A DNA stretch of 64,000 nucleotides, taken from assembly GCA_002368155.1 (NCBI GenBank), contig AP018180.1:7124561-7188560 (forward strand). The letters run 5' to 3'. A model generated the notes under the pieces. The model was not told the origin of the DNA. It worked only from the letters and a program-made list of their open reading frames with translations, and searched no databases. The position numbers and the translations under genes are program-made. This DNA is from Nostoc carneum NIES-2107 (GTDB lineage: Bacteria > Cyanobacteriota > Cyanobacteriia > Cyanobacteriales > Nostocaceae). Of this stretch, positions 17,916-27,365 are shown piece by piece (position 1 is the stretch's first letter; every line of letters begins with the position of its first letter).

Positions 17916-18416
17916 TTTGTACATTAAATAATTATTGTCAGTTTTAAATAATTCTTATCCATTTTGACGTAGTTGTGGATAGTATATATCCATTCTACAT
18001 TTTTCAGATAGTCTGATGAATATTGATTAAATAACAAGCGCTTTGTTTGCCCTTTCCTCCATTCCCTATGCTGTAAACGCTTTACCCATAGGCTTCTTGG
18101 GCATAAACATTTGTGACATCATTTGATTTAAAAACATTTAGATAATAATCAAGAGCCTAAAACTTGAAAAGTCTTTATGAGTGAGGATTATGACGATTAA
18201 GATTATGTATGTCAACCATGACAACAATTATTTAAATTGGACAAAAATTATTTATAGCGTTTCCCAGGCAACTGAAGTACACACGAACCTTTTATATCAA
18301 AACAATCAGCTTCAAAAACGTACCTCACTAGATTGAGAAACGCTATAATGGACATCAGTTAAGCCTTTAACGCCTGTGATGTTCATACCAACATAGGGTT
18401 TATTATGATTCAAAGT
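17916..18416. other. Gene-free stretch after the tRNA gene
   Basis: It contains a small inverted-repeat element (18252-18348, listed separately). A 48-codon frame from ATG 18190 overlaps that element and is not supported as a gene. The rest is AT-rich. Confidence 0.5.
18252..18348. repeat. MITE-like element with 12-bp inverted repeats
   Basis: TTATAGCGTTTC at 18252-18263 and its exact complement at 18337-18348 bound 97 bp. There is no coding content. TATAGCGTTTC ends are typical of dispersed cyanobacterial repeats. Confidence 0.65.
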
Positions 18417-19091
18417 CTAAGAGCTACTTTTGATTAACTGTTTTTGTAAGGCAACAACCACAGCTTGAGTGCGATCGCTCACTTCTAATTTCTGTAAAAT
18501 CGCATGGATATGAACTCGCACTGTTCCCGGTGCAATATATAGTGCATGAGCGATTTCTTGATTAGTTTTGCCAGCAGCTAACAATGATAGAATTTCTTGT
18601 TCGCGTACAGTTAGGGGATTGGAAGGCTTTGTGATGCTTTCTAACTCAGATGGTGATGGTTCAGCAGTCAAAGAAGAACGAATTTCTTGTGTTGCAGTTG
18701 CATCCCACCATGAAGCACCTGCGGCGACAGAACGTAGTGCTAACACTAATTTTTCTGCCGCGATTCCTTTGAGACAGTAGCCTTGCGCGCCTGCTTCAAT
18801 TAGCCGCGTAATTAGCGGCTTTTGCGAATGCGAAGTAAGAACTAAGATTGGTAGTGAGGGATTTTGCTGCTTAATTTGTCTGCAAGCTTCGATTCCGCCA
18901 ATCCCTGGTAAACCCACATCTAACAGCACCACATCTAGAGGTGTTTGCTTGACTAACTCGATAGCTGTTTCACCGTCTTCAGCCTCAGCGATAATCTCTA
19001 ACTCTGGTTCTTGTTGCAATCGCACGCGCAAACCCAAGCGAAAGAGTTCATCGTCCTCGACAAGGAGAATTTTGATTGGTGTAGAGGACAT
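18417..19091 (-). CDS. NarL/FixJ-type response regulator
   Basis: A protein of 224 residues from MSSTPIKILLVEDDELF. The receiver domain (about 7-120) has the acidic pair in VEDDE, the phospho-acceptor Asp in DVVLLDVGLPG, Thr in LVLTSHS and Lys in YCLKG. The C-terminal LuxR-type HTH is NPLTVREQEILSLLAAGKTNQEIA, then GTVRVHIHAILQKL. An upstream in-frame start at 19151 is rejected because it would overlap the kinase gene by about 60 bp. The gene starts 1 bp after the kinase stop, so it is the partner of that kinase. The target genes are not known. Confidence 0.92.
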   Translation of the reverse strand: MSSTPIKILLVEDDELFRLGLRVRLQQEPELEIIAEAEDGETAIELVKQTPLDVVLLDVGLPGIGGIEACRQIKQQNPSLPILVLTSHSQKPLITRLIEAGAQGYCLKGIAAEKLVLALRSVAAGASWWDATATQEIRSSLTAEPSPSELESITKPSNPLTVREQEILSLLAAGKTNQEIAHALYIAPGTVRVHIHAILQKLEVSDRTQAVVVALQKQLIKSSS

Positions 19092-19092
19092 T

Positions 19093-20196
19093 TCACACAG
19101 TAACAGCAGATTGAAATGGGTAAACAGGCAGTTTGAAAGCAAACATCGCACCAGTGGGTACTTTGTTCTCTGCCCAAATTATACCTCCGTGAGCTTCAAT
19201 AATTTGCCGAGATAGGTAAAGCCCTAATCCCGAACCTTTGGCTTGGCGATCGCTATGTCCTTGATAAAATCTTTCAAATAGATAAGGAAACTCTTCTGGC
19301 GCAATACCTGCACCTGTATCCAAAATTTTTACTACTTGGTAAGAGGCTTGGGGTTCTAAAACTACTTCCACCCTTGCACCCCGCCGGGAATGATTAATTG
19401 CATTCAATAACAGATTATTAAAAACTCTTTGGAGTTGCAGTGCATCACCTTGAACCCACAATGCACGTCGCCAATCAGAATCACCATAACTCACCGAGAG
19501 ATGAACACGACGATTAGCGGCTAATTCGATTAAACTATTAGATGCATCCTCTGCTAAGTTGGTTAAATCTACAGGTGCTAAGTCCAGCTTTAAGCCTTCA
19601 GTATCGTTGCGATAGATATCTAATAAAGTTTCTAAAAGTTGTAGGGAAGTTTTGTGGCTGCGCGCCATTGTGGCTAAGACTTGTTGCTGGGTTGGTAATA
19701 CGGGGCCAAATTTTTCTTGTTGAAAAGCTTTGATTGTTTCAATTGCACCTAGCAATGGTGTTTTTAAATCATGGGTAAGCGTTGAGGCGAAATCTTCTCG
19801 GAGTTTGACTAATTCCTCTTGCGATTCTAGCTTGGCACGGGTGAGGGCGATCGCATCTTGAGAACGACGCAGGCGATCGCTTAAAATACCTGTGACAATC
19901 AAAGCCATTGAAGCGATCGCACGACTAGCAATTGTGGATGCTTTGATAACTCCACCCTCTGGTAACCAAAGATTTAAAATCGTTAAGCATACAGCAATCA
20001 AGGTTGCTTGTAAGGTTGCAATTCCCCCAAACCATGAGTTTGTTAATAATATCGGCCCTGTATAAAGATATCCAAATACATATTCAGTTGGTGTAGAAAA
20101 CTCCATCAGCATGACAGCAACAAACAGGCTTGATATGACTGTCAATCTGCTGAATTGGGAGTTATTAGATCGTAATTTCGCTAAAAATAGTTTCAT
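19093..20196 (-). CDS. Membrane sensor histidine kinase
   Basis: About 367 residues from MKLFLAKLRSNN. Membrane helices fill about 20-120. A coiled coil leads to the HisKA H-box STLTHDLKTPLLGAIE (phospho-His). The ATPase domain has an N-box (NLLLNAINHS), G1 (DTGAGI) and G2 (GSGLGLYLSRQI). No separate extracellular sensor domain is visible, so the signal is probably sensed within or near the membrane. A longer frame from 20331 would translate a GGGCATT repeat (MPHAQCPIP) and is rejected. It forms one operon with the response regulator downstream. Confidence 0.88.
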   Translation of the reverse strand: MKLFLAKLRSNNSQFSRLTVISSLFVAVMLMEFSTPTEYVFGYLYTGPILLTNSWFGGIATLQATLIAVCLTILNLWLPEGGVIKASTIASRAIASMALIVTGILSDRLRRSQDAIALTRAKLESQEELVKLREDFASTLTHDLKTPLLGAIETIKAFQQEKFGPVLPTQQQVLATMARSHKTSLQLLETLLDIYRNDTEGLKLDLAPVDLTNLAEDASNSLIELAANRRVHLSVSYGDSDWRRALWVQGDALQLQRVFNNLLLNAINHSRRGARVEVVLEPQASYQVVKILDTGAGIAPEEFPYLFERFYQGHSDRQAKGSGLGLYLSRQIIEAHGGIIWAENKVPTGAMFAFKLPVYPFQSAVTV

Positions 20197-20200
20197 TGGA

Positions 20201-20230
20201 ATGGGGCATTGGGCATGGGGCATTGGGCAT
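20201..20230. repeat. GGGCATT/GGGGCAT heptamer repeat
   Basis: Four heptamers of the form TGGGCAT/GGGGCAT lie just before the kinase start codon. They are like the short tandem heptanucleotide repeats known in filamentous cyanobacteria. Other tracts lie at 23268-23332, 52343-52383 and 54384-54413. Confidence 0.75.
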
Positions 20231-20440
20231 TTTGAAGAAGTAAAAAGTAAAAAGTAAAAAGTAAAAAGATAATCTCCCCTAAATTTATTTAGGGGATTTA
20301 ATAAGGACATATTATTTCTTGTGCTATGCATCTCGAAATAAATGTTTTGATTTTTTTCATAAATAAATTTATGGGCTTGTAACCATTTTTTTATTCTTTC
20401 TTTTGCCTTTTAACTTTTTACTTTTGCCTTGTTTGGTCAG

Positions 20441-21142
20441 CTATCCTTCATCCTTGATCCTGAGATTTTCTACAAAACTCTGGTGTTCTGCACTTGTTAA
20501 ACCTTGCTGTAAAACTTCTAAGACTTTAGCTAAATTTCCGGTTAATAATGCCGCTTTTTCTAACCATAAACCCGGAAATATTTGGGAACAAATCACACCA
20601 TCAGCATTAGGTGTAAGCTTTATATATTCGCCTTCTTGTAACTTAAACCAATCAAATTCACCGTCATAAACTCGCCAAACTAAATATTCTTGCACTTGAT
20701 TGCGACGGTATACTTTTAACTTGTCGTGTAAATCTAAAGAAACACTACTAGCTGCAATTTCCACAATTAACTCTGGCGCACCTTCAATATAGTCATCATC
20801 GCTAACACGCGTTTGTCCCCCGTTGGCGATTCTTAAACAGACATCTGGTTGAGGTTCGTTATCTGCATCTAGGCGTACAGTGGAATTATCAGCGAGTTTA
20901 ACGCCTGGTGTAGCCACTTTGTAAAGTCCCAACCAAGTAATAATATCAGCATGGGGTTCACCATGACCTGTAACTCGTAACGGAGATGCCATATATACAG
21001 TTCCTTCAATGAGTTCCGCTTTTTTCACTTCCGGCATAGCATGATAACGACGCTCAAATTCAGCGCGGGTAAGTTTATCACCATTTTCCAAAGGTGGAAG
21101 GGTTGAGAGAGGAATGATAATTGCGTTAGGGCGTGTAATCAT
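20441..21142 (-). CDS. Uma2-family (DUF820) putative endonuclease
   Basis: A protein of 233 residues. The Uma2 fold is seen in KKAELIEGTVYMASP (Glu), NEPQPDVCLRI (the PDV Asp) and PELIVEIAASSVSLDLHDKLKVYRR, with LIVEI giving Glu and the downstream KLKVY giving Lys. The PD-(D/E)xK nuclease fold is known for the family, but the function is not; it is greatly expanded in cyanobacteria. The start ATG 21142 has GGAG seven bases upstream; a GTG at 21154 is an alternative. The gene is convergent with nothing obvious and independent of kdp. Confidence 0.85.
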   Translation of the reverse strand: MITRPNAIIIPLSTLPPLENGDKLTRAEFERRYHAMPEVKKAELIEGTVYMASPLRVTGHGEPHADIITWLGLYKVATPGVKLADNSTVRLDADNEPQPDVCLRIANGGQTRVSDDDYIEGAPELIVEIAASSVSLDLHDKLKVYRRNQVQEYLVWRVYDGEFDWFKLQEGEYIKLTPNADGVICSQIFPGLWLEKAALLTGNLAKVLEVLQQGLTSAEHQSFVENLRIKDEG

Positions 21143-21154
21143 ATTTTGCTCCAC

Positions 21155-21530
21155 AGCAATTTAACTATTAATTTCATTCTAAAGAGGCAAGATTTATGTC
21201 GGCAATGCCCACCCTACAGATGAATGTCACTATCTTTAGCGAGATTTAGATCCCCGACTTTTTGAAAAAGTCGGGGATCTGGGCAGCCACTTTTGCTTAA
21301 GTAAGTGCTATTCCACCCTAAATATACTTGCTGTGAATATTTTTGTTTAGTTACTTATCTAAACGCTCTAAACGCTAGATATAGAAATAATAAACGCTCT
21401 CTAAATAAAAAATAAACCTGTTTTTATATCTTCTATATCTTGTATTTCCTCAAAATCCAATTGATGATGGAAGTAAATTAACAATTTGTATGAAAAATTA
21501 CGAATTACGAATTATCAATTGGTATAACTC
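21155..21530. other. Spacer upstream of kdpA with a perfect palindrome
   Basis: AGATCCCCGACTTTTT at 21248-21263 and its exact complement at 21265-21280 flank a single base. This is a dispersed cyanobacterial palindrome or a strong hairpin. AAACGCTCT occurs three times between 21360 and 21402 (one imperfect). The kdp promoter must lie here, but no box is certain. Confidence 0.5.
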
Positions 21531-23267
21531 ATGCTACAAGGATGGATTCAAATAGCCTTAACGCTATTAATTGTGGTAGCAATTACTCCCTTTTTTGGGC
21601 GATATATGGCGCGTGTCTATCAAGAACAGCGCACTTTTCTCGACTCAATTTTAAACCCAATTGAACGAATACTTTATTCTTTGGTTGGTGTTGCCACAAA
21701 AGAAGATATGACAGGATGGCAGTATGCAAGAGCTATTCTGTACAGTAATGTGGTGATGGGTTTGCTGATATTCTTCATTATTATGAGCCAAGGATGGTTG
21801 CCCTTTAATCCTACTAAGATAGGTGCGCCTACTTGGGATACAGCATTACACACAACCATATCCTTTATTACTAACACCAACCAGCAGCATTATTCTGGTG
21901 AAACTTACCTTAGCTATGCCAGTCAAATGTGGGGACTGGGATATCATATGTTCACCTCAGCTGCGACTGGGTTGGCAGTAGGAATTGCCTTTATTCGCGG
22001 GTTGACTGGTAGACCTTTGGGCAATTTCTATGTAGATTTAATTCGCTCAATTACGCGGATTTTACTACCTATTTGTATTGTCGGCGGTATTGCTTTGATG
22101 GCGGCGGGTGTTCCCGAAACTTTAGCAGGGGCAGTTGTATTACCCACCTTAGAAGACCCTAACATTAGTCAGGCGATCGCACGCGGCCCGGTGGCTCATT
22201 ATGAAATCATCAAGCAATTAGGAGAAAACGGCGGCGGCTTTTTCGCTATCAACTCAGCACATCCTTTTGAAAATCCCAATGGGTTTACCAACTTAATTCA
22301 GATTGTGGCGATGCTTTCAATTCCCACATCTCTGATTTACACCTACGGTTTGTTTGCTAACAACACCAAACAAGCTTGGTTAGTCTACGGGATGGTGGGT
22401 GTGATTTATATCGCCTTTATCATCGTCACTGCTATTGGCGAATATAACGGTAATCCAGCAGTCAATGCACTTTTGGGTAGTACGCAACCGAACTTAGAAG
22501 GGAAAGAAGTGCGGTTTGGGTGGGCGCAGTCAGTGCTATTTGCAGTTAGTACCACTGGAACTATGTGCGGTGCTGTGAATAGTTTGCATGACTCCTTTAT
22601 GCCTAACGGTGGTTTTGTCACCCTGTCAAATATGTTTCTGCAAATCATTTGGGGTGGACAAGGTACAGGCACAGCTTACTTATTTGCTTACTTGATTTTG
22701 GCAGTATTTGCTACAGGTTTAATGGTAGGACGCACACCAGAATTTCTGGGACGCAAAATCGAAAAGCGGGAAGTGGTACTGGCGAGTTTTTTGATTCTCT
22801 TAGTCCATCCCATCGCCATTATGATTCCTGCCGGCATCGCTTTAGCATTTCCTGACCAATTAGCAGGAATTAGTAATCCCGGTTTTCACGGTTTTGCCCA
22901 AGTCATTTACGAATATGCTTCCGCAGCAGCTAATAATGGTTCGGGATTTGAAGGCTTAGGCGATTCTCAACCCTCACCGTTGGCTATTGCAGCTGGTGCA
23001 AAAACTACCGCAACTGCTTTGTGGTGGAACCTGAGTACTTGCTTCAGTCTCCTGGCTGGACGCTACATCCCCATTATCGGTTTGCTGTTGCTAGCAGATA
23101 GTATGTCCCGCAAAAAGCAAGTTCCTTTCAACGTTGGTACATTACGAACTGACACCGGACTATTTACAGGCGTAACCGCAGGCGTAATTTTAATCCTCGG
23201 CGCACTGACATTCTTTCCGGTTTTAGCATTTGGCCCCATCGGTGAAGCTTTTTATTTGGGGCATTAG
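21531..23267 (+). CDS. kdpA: Potassium-transporting ATPase subunit A
   Basis: KdpA is the K+-binding and translocating subunit of the high-affinity Kdp pump in the plasma membrane. The 578-residue sequence shows about ten membrane helices. Filter-like repeats include [51 protein letters not shown] and the final NNGSGFEG segment. The length is normal. kdpB should follow closely, but here it starts 522 bp later, after a repeat tract. Confidence 0.97.
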   Translation: MLQGWIQIALTLLIVVAITPFFGRYMARVYQEQRTFLDSILNPIERILYSLVGVATKEDMTGWQYARAILYSNVVMGLLIFFIIMSQGWLPFNPTKIGAPTWDTALHTTISFITNTNQQHYSGETYLSYASQMWGLGYHMFTSAATGLAVGIAFIRGLTGRPLGNFYVDLIRSITRILLPICIVGGIALMAAGVPETLAGAVVLPTLEDPNISQAIARGPVAHYEIIKQLGENGGGFFAINSAHPFENPNGFTNLIQIVAMLSIPTSLIYTYGLFANNTKQAWLVYGMVGVIYIAFIIVTAIGEYNGNPAVNALLGSTQPNLEGKEVRFGWAQSVLFAVSTTGTMCGAVNSLHDSFMPNGGFVTLSNMFLQIIWGGQGTGTAYLFAYLILAVFATGLMVGRTPEFLGRKIEKREVVLASFLILLVHPIAIMIPAGIALAFPDQLAGISNPGFHGFAQVIYEYASAAANNGSGFEGLGDSQPSPLAIAAGAKTTATALWWNLSTCFSLLAGRYIPIIGLLLLADSMSRKKQVPFNVGTLRTDTGLFTGVTAGVILILGALTFFPVLAFGPIGEAFYLGH

Positions 23268-23332
23268 GAATTGGGCATGGGGCATTGGGAATTGGGCATG
23301 GGGCATAGGGCATGGGGCATAGGGCATGGGTT
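23268..23332. repeat. G-rich heptamer repeat after kdpA
   Basis: Alternating GGGCATG, GGGCATT, GGGAATT and GGGCATA units fill about 65 bp directly after kdpA. It is the same repeat type as at 20201 and 52343. Confidence 0.75.
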
Positions 23333-23338
23333 TTAAAG

Positions 23339-23695
23339 GTGTAACTTTCAGGCTCAAAGGTGCAACTTCCGACATCAAAGCCGCAATGTTCAAGCTCAAA
23401 ACCGCAACTTTCAAGCTCAAAGGTGCAACTTTCAGGTTTCAAGGCTCAATCGTCAGGCTCAAAGGCTCAATGTTCAGGTTCAAAGGCTCAACTGTCAGGT
23501 TCTAAGGCTCAATGTTCAGGTTCAAAGGCTCAACGTTCAGGTTCAAAGGCTCAACTGTCAGGTTCTAAGGCTCAACTGTCAGGTTCTAAGGCTCAACTGT
23601 CAGGCTCTAAGGCTCAACGTTCAGGTTCTAAGGCTCAACGTTTAGGCTTAAAGGCTCAATGTTCAGGTTCTAAGACTCAACTATCAGCCTCAAGG
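23339..23695 (+). repeat. 17 tandem copies of a 21-bp repeat within the kdp operon
   Basis: Seventeen units of exactly 21 bp, consensus GCTCAACTGTCAGGTTCTAAG. Units are most alike in the middle and decay at both ends. The plus-strand frame from GTG 23360 to the stop at 23713 stays open and would give a 117-residue protein made of (A-Q-x-S-G-S-K) heptads. There is no clear ribosome binding site, and the frame opens only because the first unit carries a stop. I treat it as a repeat array whose coding status is open. Confidence 0.8.
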
Positions 23696-23789
23696 CAGCA
23701 AAAGACCTCATAAATTTATCACACAGTTTGTTTTACCAGTTTCTTTTCTACTCCTGTTGTCTTCCTTATCTCCTCAGTTCCCATAATTT

Positions 23790-25943
23790 ATGACAACTAA
23801 TATCGACTCATCCCCTTCACCTCGCCCGCCTCGTGTTCCCCAGGGAACGCGTGACTCGCGCAGACACACGCCTAAAGCAGATATGCGGGGGCTTTATCAA
23901 AGGGCAATTAAAGAATCATTTGTGAAGCTGCATCCCCGAATTGCTGTCAAGAATCCTGTGATGTTTGTGGTGTGGGTGGGGACAATTGTTACTTTCTTAG
24001 TGACTCTGAATCCCAGTTTATTCGGTACTTTACAGGTAGATGTCAATCAGCAACGCTTGTTAAACGGGTTAATTACTTTAATTCTGTTTTTTACAGTGGT
24101 GTTTGCTAACTTTGCGGAAGCTGTTGCCGAAGGAAGAGGTAAAGCCCAAGCAGATTCTTTAAGGTCAACACGTTCTGATACGATCGCGCGGAAAGTTCTT
24201 CCCGATGGTACGATTCAACAAGTTAATTCTACGGAATTACGCCGCAATGATTTAGTGAAAGTCATTGCCAATGACATGATTCCTGCCGATGGCGAAGTCA
24301 TTCAAGGTATCGGTTCGGTGGATGAGTCGGCAATTACGGGGGAATCTGCGCCTGTACTCAAGCAACCGGGTACAGATATTGCCTCTTCTGTAACTGGAGG
24401 TACACGTTTACTTTCAGATGAATTAACAATTCGCATCACCGCCGATCCCGGTCAGGGCTTTATTGACAGGATGATTTCGCTTGTGGAAGGGGCTGAAAGA
24501 ACTAAAACTCCGAACGAGATTGCTTTAACAGTATTGTTAGCTGTACTTACCCAAGTCTTCTTAATTGTCGTGGCAACCATGCCGCCCTTTGTCAACTACA
24601 TTGCTAACTTTATCAGTACTGTATTTGGGGCGGAAGCCAGCAACAGTTTACGTGCAGGTGCTAGCGTTGCCATCTTAATTTCCTTGTTGGTAGCTTTAAT
24701 ACCCACAACTATCGGTGGTTTACTCAGTGCGATCGGGATTGCTGGGATGGATAGAGTTGCCCAATTTAACGTAATTGCTACCTCTGGACGCGCAGTAGAA
24801 GCTTGCGGTGACATTAACACCTTAGTGTTAGATAAAACAGGTACAATTACCTTGGGTAACCGCATGGCTGATGAGTTTATCCCTGTAAATAGTTACACTC
24901 TTGAAGATGTGGCAAGGGTTGCTTTAGCTGCTAGTGTATTTGATGAAACACCCGAAGGCAGATCAATTATTAAATTAGCCGAAGGTTTGGGAGTCAAGAT
25001 TGATTTCGACTCCAAACAAGCCGAAGGTGTGGAATTTTCTGCCAAAACCCGGATGAGTGGGACTAATTTACCCAATGGGAAGGAAGTCCGTAAAGGTGCA
25101 GTCGATGCAATTAAAGGCTTTGTCCGTTCTCGTGGTGGTCGCATTCCTGATGATGTTGATGCAGCCTACGAGCGAGTTTCTCGTTTAGGTGGTACACCCT
25201 TAGCAGTCTGCCAAGATGACCAAATTTTCGGCGTAATCTACCTCAAAGATATCGTTAAACCTGGCTTAAAAGAAAGGTTTGACCAACTGCGGCGCATGGG
25301 TGTGAAAACTATCATGCTGACTGGTGACAACCGCATTACTGCTAGTGTAATTGCTCAAGAAGCCGGAGTTGACGACTTCATCGCCGAAGCTACACCAGAA
25401 GACAAGATTAGCGTGATTCGTGGCGAACAGTCTCAAGGTAAGCTGGTGGCAATGACAGGGGATGGTACTAACGATGCACCTGCATTAGCGCAAGCTAACG
25501 TCGGGTTAGCCATGAACTCTGGAACTCAAGCCGCCAAAGAAGCTGCAAACATGGTGGATTTAGATTCTGACCCCACCAAGTTAATTGATTTGGTGACTAT
25601 TGGTAAACAATTGCTCATTACCCGTGGGGCGTTAACCACTTTCTCTATCGCCAACGATATTGCTAAATACTTCGCCATTATCCCCACTATCTTTGCTGCG
25701 GCTGGAATTGGCGCATTGAATATTATGGCGTTAAAAAGTGCTCAATCGGCAATTATCTCAGCTTTGATTTATAACGCTTTAATTATCCCTGTACTCATTC
25801 CCCTAGCTCTTAAAGGCGTGAAGTTTCGCCCTCTCACAGCCGATCAACTCTTAAAACGCAACATTTTTATTTATGGTGTGGGCGGAATTATTGCACCTTT
25901 CATCGCCATTAAACTCATCGATGTAATTTTACCTTTGTCTTAA
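23790..25943 (+). CDS. kdpB: Potassium-transporting ATPase ATP-binding subunit B
   Basis: KdpB is the P-type ATPase subunit that powers K+ uptake. The 717 residues contain the phosphorylation site DKTGTIT ([13 protein letters not shown]), the actuator loop [10 protein letters not shown], the hinge [17 protein letters not shown] and TGDNRITA. The N-terminal extension of about 35 residues ([16 protein letters not shown]) is basic and longer than in E. coli, as in other cyanobacteria. Expression together with kdpA would have to pass through the 21-bp repeat tract. Confidence 0.97.
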   Translation: MTTNIDSSPSPRPPRVPQGTRDSRRHTPKADMRGLYQRAIKESFVKLHPRIAVKNPVMFVVWVGTIVTFLVTLNPSLFGTLQVDVNQQRLLNGLITLILFFTVVFANFAEAVAEGRGKAQADSLRSTRSDTIARKVLPDGTIQQVNSTELRRNDLVKVIANDMIPADGEVIQGIGSVDESAITGESAPVLKQPGTDIASSVTGGTRLLSDELTIRITADPGQGFIDRMISLVEGAERTKTPNEIALTVLLAVLTQVFLIVVATMPPFVNYIANFISTVFGAEASNSLRAGASVAILISLLVALIPTTIGGLLSAIGIAGMDRVAQFNVIATSGRAVEACGDINTLVLDKTGTITLGNRMADEFIPVNSYTLEDVARVALAASVFDETPEGRSIIKLAEGLGVKIDFDSKQAEGVEFSAKTRMSGTNLPNGKEVRKGAVDAIKGFVRSRGGRIPDDVDAAYERVSRLGGTPLAVCQDDQIFGVIYLKDIVKPGLKERFDQLRRMGVKTIMLTGDNRITASVIAQEAGVDDFIAEATPEDKISVIRGEQSQGKLVAMTGDGTNDAPALAQANVGLAMNSGTQAAKEAANMVDLDSDPTKLIDLVTIGKQLLITRGALTTFSIANDIAKYFAIIPTIFAAAGIGALNIMALKSAQSAIISALIYNALIIPVLIPLALKGVKFRPLTADQLLKRNIFIYGVGGIIAPFIAIKLIDVILPLS

Positions 25944-25962
25944 TTACAAATTACCAATTATC

Positions 25963-26217
25963 ATGAAATCCCTCCAAAAATATACCCAAGTAATTGCAGA
26001 TATTACCGAAATATTCTCAGACTGGCGCAAACAAAAACTGCCCTTATCCATATTTCTGGGAATGTGCTTCAACCTTGTGGTTGCGCCTGTTGTGTATGCA
26101 GCCACAGGTGAGGAATTTTCTCGCACTCAAGCCTGGGCTTTAGGATTGTTAGGACTAGTAACCCTAAGCCTTTCTATTTATTTATTTTTTGTGATGTTTG
26201 TACCGGAGAAATTCTAA
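25963..26217 (+). CDS. KdpG/KdpF-like small membrane subunit
   Basis: The protein has 84 residues and two membrane helices (about 30-46 and 56-78). The second, ALGLLGLVTLSLSIYLFFVMFVPEKF, resembles KdpF, the 29-residue stabilising subunit of other bacteria, with an extra N-terminal helix. Cyanobacterial kdp operons are known to carry such a longer protein (named kdpG in Anabaena) between kdpB and kdpC. The position here agrees. It starts 19 bp after kdpB and its stop overlaps the kdpC start by one base. Confidence 0.8.
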   Translation: MKSLQKYTQVIADITEIFSDWRKQKLPLSIFLGMCFNLVVAPVVYAATGEEFSRTQAWALGLLGLVTLSLSIYLFFVMFVPEKF

Positions 26218-26861
26218 TGAGTTTTACCAGAGAAGCCAGCAGAGCAATTCGTTCTACCTTTGTACTTTGGATTATTGGCGCAATTATCTATCCATTGATG
26301 ATGATTGCTGTGGGACAGATTGTATTTCCCTATCAAGCCAATGGTAGTTTAATCAAAGATAGCCAAGGTCAAGTTGTCGGTTCTGCCTTAATTGGACAAC
26401 CATTTAGTAGCGATCGCTATTTTAACTCTCGCCCCAGCACCACTAGCTACAGCACCGCCGACCCCAAAAAAGATGATGCTAAAGTCTTACAAACAGGAGT
26501 TTCTGGTGCTAGTAACCTTGCTCCCAGTAATTCCGCCTTACTAGAACGCATCAAAGGTAAAGACGATCCCGATCCCAGCAAACGAGTTGAAGGTGATTTA
26601 AACCGTTTGAAAAAAGCGAATGTCCAACCCACCGCAGATTTAGTTTACACTTCTGGTTCCAGCCTTGACCCCCACATTACCCCGGAAGCCGCTAAAGCAC
26701 AAATTGCCCGTGTCGTTAAAGCGCGAGGAATATCATCCCAAGAGTTAGAAACTTTAATTAATCAAAACACTGATGGTCGGTTTCTGGGAATCTTTGGTGA
26801 GCCTGGGGTCAATGTCTTGCAATTAAATCTCGCTTTAGATGCTTTAAAATCTGCCAGTTAA
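26217..26861 (+). CDS. kdpC: Potassium-transporting ATPase subunit C
   Basis: KdpC is a single-pass periplasmic subunit needed for ATP-driven K+ transport. The 214 residues show one N-terminal helix (about 12-38), then the family motif GSALIGQPFSSDRYFNSRPS, later GSSLDPHITPEAAKAQIARV and GRFLGIFGEPGVNVLQLNLAL. TAATG overlaps the previous gene. No kdpD sensor fragment follows, unlike some Anabaena operons; the next sequence is a mobile element. Confidence 0.96.
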   Translation: MSFTREASRAIRSTFVLWIIGAIIYPLMMIAVGQIVFPYQANGSLIKDSQGQVVGSALIGQPFSSDRYFNSRPSTTSYSTADPKKDDAKVLQTGVSGASNLAPSNSALLERIKGKDDPDPSKRVEGDLNRLKKANVQPTADLVYTSGSSLDPHITPEAAKAQIARVVKARGISSQELETLINQNTDGRFLGIFGEPGVNVLQLNLALDALKSAS

Positions 26862-27020
26862 ATACTATCAATTGTGATTGTTATACCAATTCAAATAATG
26901 TTGGCGACACATCAATATATTCTAGAGGGCAAGGCAATGCCCATTGGTGTCAACTTAAGCTAAAAGGAAGCATAAGATGTAATCTTAGAATATCAATTCT
27001 GATGTTCTAAGTGATACATC

Positions 27021-27365
27021 ATGAGTAGAAAAAGACCAGCGAGAACAGGAAACCCAGATTTGCGGCAGCAAAAGCATGTACCAGCGCCGCCAATAGAAGA
27101 AATCGAGAAAGAAATATTTTCATTGTTATCTCCTGTGAGCTTTAAACCCTTGAGATTATATGAAAATGAACAAAACAAGAAATACCGGGACAGAATATTA
27201 ACACTGCCGATGATGATGGCGATCGTGGTGAGTTTAGTATATCGGCAGATTCCTGGCTTAAGAGAAGTTCAAAGGGTATTATCACGCATTGGGATTGTTA
27301 TGGGTGGAACGAATAGAAGTAACAGCCCAAGCAGTGTCAAAAAGATTGCGAACATTACCAATTGA
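27021..27365 (+). CDS. IS4-like transposase, N-terminal part (copy 1)
   Basis: This 114-residue frame has a typical start (MSRKRPARTGNPDLRQQ), a helix PIEEIEKEIFSLLSP, and MMMAIVVSLVYRQIPGLREVQRVLSR. The meaningful sequence ends at about 27287; beyond that the correct continuation (LGLLWVERIEVTAQ) lies in the +1 frame. The rest of the frame is noise. It contains no catalytic residue. Confidence 0.75.
   Translation: MSRKRPARTGNPDLRQQKHVPAPPIEEIEKEIFSLLSPVSFKPLRLYENEQNKKYRDRILTLPMMMAIVVSLVYRQIPGLREVQRVLSRIGIVMGGTNRSNSPSSVKKIANITN

Noticed and set aside
18190-18336. A 48-codon frame with a GAGGA-like leader.
   Set aside because: Its second half lies inside an inverted-repeat element, and it has no recognisable features.
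18417-20196. Dedicated KdpDE system for the nearby kdp operon.
   Set aside because: The regulator has a LuxR-type, not an OmpR-type, output domain, and the kinase lacks the KdpD N-terminal domain.
20197-20331. 45-residue N-terminal extension of the membrane histidine kinase.
   Set aside because: It is encoded by the GGGCATT heptamer repeat and does not resemble protein; ATG 20196 starts a normal sequence.
23360-23713. A 117-residue repeat protein gene between kdpA and kdpB.
   Set aside because: The GTG start is part of a repeat unit, there is no ribosome binding site, and the frame is open mainly because the unit is 21 bp long. Kept as a repeat and as a finding, not as a gene.
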